A DNA stretch of 35,614 bases from assembly GCA_902571095.1 (NCBI GenBank), contig CACGAV010000010.1, positions 1 through 35,614 on the forward strand, in the 5' to 3' direction. Source of the stretch: an uncultured Pelagibacteraceae bacterium. GTDB taxonomy: Bacteria > Pseudomonadota > Alphaproteobacteria > Pelagibacterales > Pelagibacteraceae. The position numbers were made by a program, and so were the translations under genes. Under the pieces are notes generated by a model, which searched no databases, was not told the DNA's origin, and saw nothing but the letters and a program-made list of their open reading frames with translations. Shown one piece after another: positions 22,731 through 29,319 of this stretch (position 1 is the first letter of the stretch; the number at the start of each line of letters is the position of its first letter).

Positions 22731-24401
22731 ATGAACACAAAAAATAATACAAAAATATTAGCTTTAAAATATAGACCTAGAGTTTTTAAGGATCTGATTG
22801 GTCAAGAAATAATTGCCGAAACTATTTCCAATGCAATAAAAATTGGAAAAACTCCAAATGCCTATCTATTAACGGGGATACGAGGTGTTGGAAAAACAAC
22901 AACAGCTAGACTAATTGCAAAGGCAATGAATTGCACTAAAAATTTTGAAAAAGGAGAAATCTGCGGTGAAAAAGAAACTTGCCATTGCAAAGAAATTGAA
23001 AATTCAAATCATATTGATGTTCTAGAGATGGATGCAGCATCTAAAACTGGAATAGACGATATAAGAGAGCTAATAGAAAATGCGAAGTATAATCCTACGA
23101 GTGCAAAATTTAAAATATTTATAATTGATGAAATCCACATGTTGTCCAAACAGGCATTTAATGGACTGCTCAAAACTTTAGAGGAGCCACCAGAGAAGCT
23201 AAAATTTATTTTAGCAACAACTGAAGTTAGAAAAATTCCTGTAACTATTTTATCAAGATGTCAAAGATTTGATTTAAAAAGAGTTCCTCTTGAAGAAATT
23301 TTTAAACATATTAAAAAAATTTCAGAAATAGAAAATGGCAAAATTTCAGAATCAGCATTAAAATTATTAGCAAAGGCTTCCGAAGGATCTGTTAGGGATG
23401 CTTTATCTTTATTAGATAGAGCTATCATTTACCAAAATTTAAATAACGAAAAAACTTTAGAAAGCTCAGATGTAAGAAAAATGCTTGGCATTGCTGACAA
23501 ATCAAAACTCGTAGATTTGATTAATAATATTTTTTCTGGAGAACAAAAAAAATCACTCGATATTTTACGAGAACTTATCGAAAGCGGTCTAGACGCTAAA
23601 AATTTTCTTAATGATTTTCTAGAGCTCATTTATGTTTATGGAAGAAGAATAAGTCTTGGCAAAATTGAAAATGATTTGTTTATTTCCGACTCAGAATTGA
23701 ATTTAATTGAAAAAGGATCAAAAGACTTAAATATGCAAGACATTAGCCTTTTTTGGCAATTAACATTAAAGACAATTGAGGATATCAAGGTTGTTCCAAA
23801 TGATAATTTAGCACTTGAAATGTTCGTACTTCAACTTATCTATATGAAAAATATTGGCTCAGATCAACAGGATCTAATTTCCAGCAAAGAAAAAACATTT
23901 GACATTTCCGATGTAAAAAAAAAAATTGAAAATCAAAAAAATGACCTGAAGCCAATCAATTTTACTAAAAGCCAAATTAAAAATACAGAGCAGATTAAAA
24001 CCTTAACCAAACAAGAATCTGAAATCCAAAATAAAACTCAGATAAGGTCTTTTGCTGATCTCATAAATTTAACAGAAAAACTGAAAGAAATGGAGCTCAA
24101 GTATGACCTTGAGAGAAATGTTAAGTTAGCAAAATTTGAACATGGAAAAATTGAAATAAATTTTAATGAAAATATAAATAAAAATTTCATTAAAACACTC
24201 TCAAATTTTTTATTTAATTCAACTGGGAAGAGATGGATTATTAGTTTAACCAAAAATGAAACAAACAAAACTTTTCACCAACAAAAAGTAGAAGACAAAG
24301 AGAAAGCGCTAAACTTTGAAAAAAATTCACAAACATTTAAGGATTTTATAAATGCTTTCCCTGACGCAGAATTAATTAATGTGAGTGAGGAAAATGAATA
24401 A
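22731..24401 (+). CDS. dnaX: DNA polymerase III subunit tau (and possibly gamma)
   Basis: This is the clamp-loader ATPase of the replicase. The 556 residues show Walker A GIRGVGKTT (49-57), a zinc module with C68, C78, C84 and C86, the DEIH Walker B (133-136) and sensor 1 ATTEVRKIP. A charged linker runs from about 385 to 455, before a C-terminal domain resembling the polymerase-binding region. In the linker, 11 adenines (23915-23925) lie at codons 395-399, and a one-base backward slip gives Asn then TGA, which would make a 399-residue gamma-like form. dnaX-ybaB-recR is a classic cluster. Confidence 0.95.
   Translation: MNTKNNTKILALKYRPRVFKDLIGQEIIAETISNAIKIGKTPNAYLLTGIRGVGKTTTARLIAKAMNCTKNFEKGEICGEKETCHCKEIENSNHIDVLEMDAASKTGIDDIRELIENAKYNPTSAKFKIFIIDEIHMLSKQAFNGLLKTLEEPPEKLKFILATTEVRKIPVTILSRCQRFDLKRVPLEEIFKHIKKISEIENGKISESALKLLAKASEGSVRDALSLLDRAIIYQNLNNEKTLESSDVRKMLGIADKSKLVDLINNIFSGEQKKSLDILRELIESGLDAKNFLNDFLELIYVYGRRISLGKIENDLFISDSELNLIEKGSKDLNMQDISLFWQLTLKTIEDIKVVPNDNLALEMFVLQLIYMKNIGSDQQDLISSKEKTFDISDVKKKIENQKNDLKPINFTKSQIKNTEQIKTLTKQESEIQNKTQIRSFADLINLTEKLKEMELKYDLERNVKLAKFEHGKIEINFNENINKNFIKTLSNFLFNSTGKRWIISLTKNETNKTFHQQKVEDKEKALNFEKNSQTFKDFINAFPDAELINVSEENE
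23915..23925 (+). other. A11 slippery run in dnaX
   Basis: Eleven consecutive A residues span codons for VKKKI. A -1 ribosomal slip or an extra A in the transcript gives AAT TGA (399-residue product). A missing A gives a stop after 405 residues. Both leave the ATPase and collar domains and drop the tau-specific tail. Confidence 0.6.
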
Positions 24402-24714
24402 TTTTTCAGATATGCTTTCCCAGGCTAAAAAAATGCAAGAAAAAATGAGAGAAGTTCAAGAAAATTTAAAAAATATTGAAGTAGAGGGAATCGCTGGAGG
24501 AAATTTGGTAAGGGTTGTTTTAAAGGGCAACCATGAAATGAAATCGATTTATGTAGACGCAAAAGCAAAAAAAGAAAAAGACGAAATAATTAATGATTTA
24601 ATAATAGCCGCATATAATGACGCAAGAGATAAGTTAAAAAAAAAAACGTCAGAAGAGGTTGCGAAGGCAACCGGAATTCCAAACTTACCTTTTGATTTAA
24701 AAATGCCTTTCTAA
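24394..24714 (+). CDS. ybaB: YbaB/EbfC family nucleoid-associated protein
   Basis: This small DNA-binding protein of 106 residues has an N-terminal coiled coil (MLSQAKKMQEKMREVQENL) and the conserved ATGIPNLPFDLKMPF-like C-terminus. The ATG at 24394 is preferred because it gives the usual short N-terminus and has GAGG just before; a GTG at 24385 adds three residues. It overlaps dnaX by eight bases and shares one base with the recR start (TAATG). Confidence 0.92.
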   Translation: MNNFSDMLSQAKKMQEKMREVQENLKNIEVEGIAGGNLVRVVLKGNHEMKSIYVDAKAKKEKDEIINDLIIAAYNDARDKLKKKTSEEVAKATGIPNLPFDLKMPF

Positions 24715-25322
24715 TGAGCAATCAACTTCCAGAAATCGAAGATTTAATTAAACAATTTTCTAAACTACCTGGTTTAGGCCCTAAATCTGCAAAAAGAATA
24801 ATTTTAAAATTAATTAATAATAAAGAAAACATGATTAAACCTTTAGCGAAATCATTAGCAAATGTTTTTAAAAATATAGTTAGATGTAACGATTGTGGTA
24901 ATTTAAAATTATTAAATAAAAAATGTATTTGTGAAAATAATTTAAATAATTATGACAAGATTTGTATTGTAGAGAATTTAGCTGATATGTGGGTAATAGA
25001 ATCGTCAAATATATTTAAGGGACATTTTCATATTTTAGGAGGAACATTGAATCCAAACGATAATTTTCAACAAAAAAATTTATTGATTGATTCTTTAATA
25101 AAAAGAATAAAAAAGAATAGTTTGAAAGAAGTTATTATAGCCACAAGTGCTACAGTGGAGGGTCAAACCACAGCTCATTATATTGAAGATGCAATAAGGA
25201 ATGATAAAATTAAAATTTCCAAATTAGGACAAGGTCTGCCTGTCGGAGGGGAAATTGAGCAATTAGACGATGGAACTTTAATTTCTGCATTCAAGAATAG
25301 AGTGCCAGTTTCTACTGATTAG
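24714..25322 (+). CDS. recR: Recombination mediator protein RecR
   Basis: RecR works with RecO (and RecF) to load RecA on gapped DNA. The 202 residues have a helix-hairpin-helix (FSKLPGLGPKSAKRI, about 15-29), a four-cysteine zinc finger (C58, C61, C71, C73) and a Toprim domain (ICIVEN at 83-88, then ILGGTLNP). The last cysteine pair reads CIC, a CxC instead of the usual CxxC. TVEGQTTAHYIED is the conserved Toprim metal/DNA segment. Its end overlaps convergent glcB by 11 bases. Confidence 0.94.
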   Translation: MSNQLPEIEDLIKQFSKLPGLGPKSAKRIILKLINNKENMIKPLAKSLANVFKNIVRCNDCGNLKLLNKKCICENNLNNYDKICIVENLADMWVIESSNIFKGHFHILGGTLNPNDNFQQKNLLIDSLIKRIKKNSLKEVIIATSATVEGQTTAHYIEDAIRNDKIKISKLGQGLPVGGEIEQLDDGTLISAFKNRVPVSTD

Positions 25323-27456
25323 ATTTCTTTTCTAATCTCATTTTATGAAGCAAAGGTTCTGTATATCCAGATGGTTGCTCTCTTCCTTTAAATACAAGAT
25401 CACAAGCTGCTAAAAATGCTAAAGATTTTTGAAAATTTGGAGCCATTGGAACGTAATTTTTATCTGCAATATTTTGCTTATCTACTACAGCAGCCATTTT
25501 TTTCATAACATTTAAAACTTGTTCTTTGCTACATATTTTATGATGAAGCCAGTTTGCCATGTGTTGAGATGATATTCTCAAAGTTGCTCTGTCTTCCATC
25601 AAACCAATATTATTTATATCGGGGACCTTTGAACAACCCACTCCTTGATCAATCCATCTAACTACATAACCTAAAATCCCTTGTGCGTTATTCTCTAGTT
25701 CTTTGTTAATATCTTGAAGTGACCAGTTTGGTCTATCCGCCTTTGGAATTTTTAAAATATTTTCAATTCTAGCTTTTTTTCTAGTTTTGATTTCTTCGTG
25801 TTTTTTAAAAACATTAATTTGATGATAATGTAGTGCGTGAAGAATTGCAGCTGTTGGAGAAGGAACCCAGGCGCAGTTTGCCCCAGAATTTGGATGACCA
25901 ATTTTTTGAGACATCATATCGGCCATTCTATCTGGCATAGCCCACATACCTTTTCCAATTTGTGCTTTTCCTGAGAAGCCGCATTGCAATCCTATATCAA
26001 CATTCCAGTTTTCATATGTATTTAACCAAACAGATTTTTTCATATCTCCTTTAAAAATCATTGGTCCAGCTTCGAAAGAAGTATGCATTTCATCGCCTGT
26101 TCTATCCAGGAAACCTGTATTGATAAACACCACTCTATTTTTAACTTTGCGAATACACTCTTTAAGATTTACCGTTGTTCTTCTTTCCTCATCCATAATT
26201 CCAACTTTAATAAAAAATTTTTCTACACCCAAAACTTTTTCTACTCTTTCGAAAAGATCATTTGTAAATTCTACTTCTTCTGGACCATGCATTTTAGGTT
26301 TAACTATATAAAAAGAGCCAGTTCTAGAGTTTTTTTTATTTTTAATATCATGCATTGCGCATAGTGTTGAAATGAAAGCATCCAATATTCCCTCAGGTAT
26401 TTCAGATCCATCCTCAAGCAATATCCCTGGATTAGTCATCAGGTGACCTACATTCCTATTTAACAACAAAGATCTTCCGTGCAAAATAATTTCAGACCCA
26501 TTTATGCTAGTATATTTTCTATCTTCATTTAATTTACGAATAAGTTTTTTACCATTTTTATTAAATTCAGCCTGAAGAGTACCCTTCATAATACCAAGCC
26601 AATTTCTATAGCACTTTATCTTATCAACCGAGTCTACAGCAGCTACCGAGTCCTCATTATCAACGATAGTTGATAAGGCTGACTCAATTATTATATCGCT
26701 TATTTTTGCTTTATCTTTTTTTCCTACAGGAGAGTTTGGGTCAATAATTATATCAATATGAAGATTATTATTTATTAAAAGAATTGAATTTGGGTTACTT
26801 TTATTTCCTTTAAAACCAACAAATTGTTTTTTATTCTTTAAACTAAATTTTTTGCCACTAATAATTAATGATAAATTTTCCTCTCCAACTGTTATATTAG
26901 AAACCTCTTTCCAATCCCCATTACTGATTGGAAAAATTTTATTTAGAAAATCCCTTACGTAATTAACTACTTTATTTGCTTTATCTTGATCAAATTCATT
27001 AGATTTATTTTTTGATAATACATCTGTACCATAAAGAGCATCATATAAACTACCCCATCTAGCATTAGCTGCGTTAAGAGCATACCTCGCATTATCAACA
27101 GGAACAACTAGTTGTGGACCTGCTATTTTAGCAATTTCCTTATCCACTTTCGAAGTATCAATTTGAAAATCTTCTTTTTCTTCGACAATATAGTTTATAG
27201 ATTTTAAAAATTTTAAATATTCATTTTCATTAATCTTTACGTCTTTATTTGATAAATGCCATTGATCAATCTTTTTTTGAATTTCATCTCTTTTATTTAT
27301 TAGTTTTTTATTTCTTGGGGTTAACTCATGCACAGCCTGACTAAAGCCTGTCCAAAAATTTTCAGACTTAATATCTAAACCGGGGATCACTTCTGAATTA
27401 ACGAAATCAAACAAGATTTTGTCTACTTTTAAACCATTAACATTTATTTTACTCAT
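25312..27456 (-). CDS. glcB: Malate synthase G
   Basis: It condenses glyoxylate with acetyl-CoA to malate. The 714 residues fit the single-chain G isoform. Landmarks include ARWGSLYDALYGTD, RNVGHLMTNP, FINTGFLDRTGDEMHTSFEAGP and GANCAWVPSPTAAILHALHYH, all typical of the GlcB barrel and C-terminal plug. The ATG at 27454-27456 gives the normal MSKINVNGLKVD start; a longer frame to 27507 adds 17 residues not expected. In studied SAR11 strains malate synthase is under a glycine riboswitch; the 96 bases upstream here show none. Confidence 0.95.
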   Translation of the reverse strand: MSKINVNGLKVDKILFDFVNSEVIPGLDIKSENFWTGFSQAVHELTPRNKKLINKRDEIQKKIDQWHLSNKDVKINENEYLKFLKSINYIVEEKEDFQIDTSKVDKEIAKIAGPQLVVPVDNARYALNAANARWGSLYDALYGTDVLSKNKSNEFDQDKANKVVNYVRDFLNKIFPISNGDWKEVSNITVGEENLSLIISGKKFSLKNKKQFVGFKGNKSNPNSILLINNNLHIDIIIDPNSPVGKKDKAKISDIIIESALSTIVDNEDSVAAVDSVDKIKCYRNWLGIMKGTLQAEFNKNGKKLIRKLNEDRKYTSINGSEIILHGRSLLLNRNVGHLMTNPGILLEDGSEIPEGILDAFISTLCAMHDIKNKKNSRTGSFYIVKPKMHGPEEVEFTNDLFERVEKVLGVEKFFIKVGIMDEERRTTVNLKECIRKVKNRVVFINTGFLDRTGDEMHTSFEAGPMIFKGDMKKSVWLNTYENWNVDIGLQCGFSGKAQIGKGMWAMPDRMADMMSQKIGHPNSGANCAWVPSPTAAILHALHYHQINVFKKHEEIKTRKKARIENILKIPKADRPNWSLQDINKELENNAQGILGYVVRWIDQGVGCSKVPDINNIGLMEDRATLRISSQHMANWLHHKICSKEQVLNVMKKMAAVVDKQNIADKNYVPMAPNFQKSLAFLAACDLVFKGREQPSGYTEPLLHKMRLEKKSNQ

Positions 27457-27500
27457 AATGTAATAATACAACAAATATAAAGAGTTTTCACAACACTTTA

Positions 27501-27532
27501 TTGACACATTTGAATTTTAATTAAATTACTAA
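27501..27532 (+). promoter_or_regulatory. Candidate promoter of accA
   Basis: A consensus TTGACA lies at 27501-27506. The -10 is less clear: TAAATT (27522-27527, spacer 15) or TACTAA (27527-27532, spacer 20). The leader would be about 15-25 bases. Confidence 0.4.
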
Positions 27533-27552
27533 TACAATTTTTTTCAGTATTT

Positions 27553-28662
27553 ATGAAAAATTATTTAGAATTTGAGAAAGAAATTAAAAATTTAGAAGAT
27601 GATTTGGAATCATCAAAAAATCCATTTGAAAAAGATGGTATTTCTGAAGTTGATACAGTTAAGATACAAAAAATTCAAAACGAGATTAATGAAAAACTCA
27701 AATCAACATATTCAGAATTAAATAGCTGGCAAAAAACTTTAGTTGCTAGACACGAGGATAGACCAAGAGCAAATTTTTATATTAAAGAAATATTTTCTGA
27801 TTTTACACTTTTATCAGGCGATAGACTTTTTGGTGATGACAAATCTATAATTGCAGGTTTTGGTAGAATTGAAAACAAATCAGTTTTAATTTTGGGTCAG
27901 GAAAAAGGAGAAGACCTAAATAGTAGAATGGAAAGAAATTTTGGAATGATGAAGCCAGAAGGCTACAGAAAAAGCATTAGACTTATGAAACTTGCTGACC
28001 GTTTTAGAATTCCAGTAATAACTTTTATTGACACTCCTGGGGCATATCCTGGAATAGGAGCAGAGCAGAGGGGACAAGCAATTGCGATAGCCAACTCGAT
28101 AGAATGTTGTATGTCCCTTAAGGTACCAAACATCTCAATTATAATTGGTGAAGGTGGATCTGGAGGTGCAATTGCACTTGCATCTTCAAATAAAATAATA
28201 ATGTTAGAGCATTCTATATATTCGGTCATATCCCCAGAGGGTTGTGCATCTATTCTATGGAGAGATCCAAGCAAGTCTCTAGAGGCGGCTGATGCGATGA
28301 AGTTAACTTCAAAAGAATTATTGAAACTTGGTATAATCGATGAAATTATTGATGAGCCAATTGGCGGTGCACATAGAGATAATAAAGAAATGGCTTTGCA
28401 AATAAAAAAATCAATATTGGAAAATTTAAAAGTTTATGAAAATTTATCAGGAGATGAAATTTTTAATCTAAGAAAAGCCAGATTTTTAAAAATTGGAAGA
28501 GACAAAGGTTTTAAAAGACCATCTGATATAAATGGTCAAAATTTAGCCTATTCGGAGTCAACAATTTCAAGATTTATTGAATTTGTAAAAGATAGAAAAA
28601 AATTGTTATTAAGTTCACTGATTGGCTTAATAGCAATAATAATTTTAAGTGTTTTCCTGTAG
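27553..28662 (+). CDS. accA: Acetyl-CoA carboxylase carboxyltransferase subunit alpha with C-terminal membrane helix
   Basis: It transfers carboxyl from biotin to acetyl-CoA with AccD for fatty-acid synthesis. The core (about 1-318) is a standard alpha subunit with ARHEDRPRA, FIDTPGAYPGIGAE and the oxyanion loop GEGGSGGA (199-206). The protein is 369 residues, about 50 more than usual. The tail ends in a basic stretch (VKDRKK) and about 20 hydrophobic residues (LLLSSLIGLIAIIILSVFL, 351-369), a probable C-terminal membrane anchor. It stands alone between glcB and the cold-shock gene. The enzyme call is firm; membrane attachment is inference. Confidence 0.95.
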   Translation: MKNYLEFEKEIKNLEDDLESSKNPFEKDGISEVDTVKIQKIQNEINEKLKSTYSELNSWQKTLVARHEDRPRANFYIKEIFSDFTLLSGDRLFGDDKSIIAGFGRIENKSVLILGQEKGEDLNSRMERNFGMMKPEGYRKSIRLMKLADRFRIPVITFIDTPGAYPGIGAEQRGQAIAIANSIECCMSLKVPNISIIIGEGGSGGAIALASSNKIIMLEHSIYSVISPEGCASILWRDPSKSLEAADAMKLTSKELLKLGIIDEIIDEPIGGAHRDNKEMALQIKKSILENLKVYENLSGDEIFNLRKARFLKIGRDKGFKRPSDINGQNLAYSESTISRFIEFVKDRKKLLLSSLIGLIAIIILSVFL

Positions 28663-28710
28663 TAAAAAGGCAATTTTATTAATTTTTTCATTTAAAAAGC
28701 AATCATTCAC

Positions 28711-28739
28711 TTGACATTTAATCTCTAACTCTATTTAAG
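28711..28739 (+). promoter_or_regulatory. Candidate promoter of the cold-shock gene
   Basis: A consensus TTGACA at 28711-28716 is followed by AT-rich -10 candidates TATTTA (28732-28737) and TTTAAG (28734-28739). Transcription would start near 28745, leaving a leader of about 50 bases, long for this genome. Confidence 0.45.
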
Positions 28740-28743
28740 GGCA

Positions 28744-28766
28744 ATATTAGTAAATTTTACTAATAT
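28744..28766. repeat. Perfect 11-base inverted repeat in the cold-shock gene leader
   Basis: ATATTAGTAAA (28744-28754) and TTTACTAATAT (28756-28766) flank a single T. It could be a leader hairpin (stem ATATTAGT/ACTAATAT) or an operator near the transcription start. Confidence 0.55.
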
Positions 28767-28794
28767 AACGTTAATAACTAAGTAAGGAAAAACA

Positions 28795-29004
28795 ATGAGT
28801 CTAAAAGGCAAAGTAAAATGGTTCAATGGAACTAAAGGATACGGTTTTATTGAAAGAGAAGATAAGGAAAAGGACGTTTTCGTTCATTCTTCAGCAGTAA
28901 GAGCAGCTGGTTTAAAATATTTAAACGAAGGTGATGAGCTTACTTTTGATGTAGAGAACGGAGAAAAAGGACCTGCCGCGGTAAATCTACAGAAAACATC
29001 TTAA
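28795..29004 (+). CDS. Cold-shock domain protein (CspA family)
   Basis: This single cold-shock domain of 69 residues has RNP1 KGYGFI (about 14-19) and RNP2 VFVHSS (about 28-33), the aromatic RNA-binding strands of this family. Members act as RNA chaperones in the cytoplasm. A good ribosome site (AAGGA) precedes the ATG. It has a consensus TTGACA and a structured leader, features shared with cold-regulated csp messages, but cold induction itself cannot be read from sequence. Confidence 0.95.
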   Translation: MSLKGKVKWFNGTKGYGFIEREDKEKDVFVHSSAVRAAGLKYLNEGDELTFDVENGEKGPAAVNLQKTS

Positions 29005-29026
29005 ATCTTATTACCAGCAACTATTA

Positions 29027-29064
29027 ATTGGGGCAAAGATTAAGATTCTAGTTTTTGTCCCAAT
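29027..29064 (+). other. Imperfect hairpin after the cold-shock gene
   Basis: A 13-pair stem (29027-29039 with 29052-29064, including two G-U pairs) encloses a 12-base loop. It lacks a T-tail, so it is more likely a 3' stabilising structure or part of a small RNA than an intrinsic terminator. Confidence 0.4.
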
Positions 29065-29144
29065 AATCAGGGGTTGTAATTATCATTTAATTTGTTAAAA
29101 GATCTTGAAATGTTTAATAGAAAAAATATTCTAATATCTCAAAC

Positions 29145-29181
29145 GCACTCTCACAGAGCGCACGCTAAGCTATTGCTTAGC
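29145..29181. other. Two adjacent hairpins of unknown role before tRNA-His
   Basis: GCACTCT/AGAGCGC (29145-29151 and 29155-29161, one mismatch) is followed three bases on by a perfect GCTAAGC-TATT-GCTTAGC (29164-29181). This GC-richer patch stands out in an AT-rich spacer of 235 bases (29005-29239) with no open reading frame. It could be a small RNA or the end of one. Confidence 0.4.
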
Positions 29182-29223
29182 TAAATCACTACATATTTAA
29201 AATACAAATTTATAAATAATTAA

Positions 29224-29229
29224 TATAAA
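29224..29229 (+). promoter_or_regulatory. -10 box of the tRNA-His gene
   Basis: TATAAA ends ten bases before the tRNA, placing transcription start near 29236. No clear -35 was found. Confidence 0.4.
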
Positions 29230-29239
29230 AAGGAGTTAT

Positions 29240-29316
29240 GCAGCAGTAGCTCAGTTGGTTAGAGCACTAGTTTGTGGAACTAGGGGTCGGTGGTTCGAAT
29301 CCACCCTGCTGTACCA
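29240..29316 (+). tRNA. tRNA-His (anticodon GTG), CCA encoded, no G-1
   Basis: This is a complete cloverleaf: acceptor GCAGCAG/CTGCTGT, D-stem GCTC/GAGC, anticodon stem CTAGT/ACTAG around TTGTGGA, variable GGGTC and T-arm GGTGG-TTCGAAT-CCACC, then discriminator A73 and encoded CCA. The base before G1 is T, so the usual histidine-specific G-1 is not encoded, and the discriminator is A rather than C. The first pair is G1-U72. This set is known for a group of alphaproteobacteria with a matching divergent histidyl-tRNA synthetase. hisS starts three bases after the CCA. Confidence 0.97.
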
Positions 29317-29319
29317 AAA

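Noticed and set aside
22556-22738. 60-codon minus-strand open frame before dnaX
   Set aside because: It covers the SRP RNA gene in antisense; the paired stems and promoter on the plus strand explain the sequence better.
27457-27507. Longer glcB start
   Set aside because: It adds 17 residues unlike malate synthase G and overlaps the accA TTGACA region.
29027-29064. Intrinsic terminator for the cold-shock gene
   Set aside because: The stem is followed by AATCAGGGG, not a T-tract.
29290-29319. Longer hisS start (GTG at 29290)
   Set aside because: The added codons lie inside the tRNA-His T-arm and acceptor stem.
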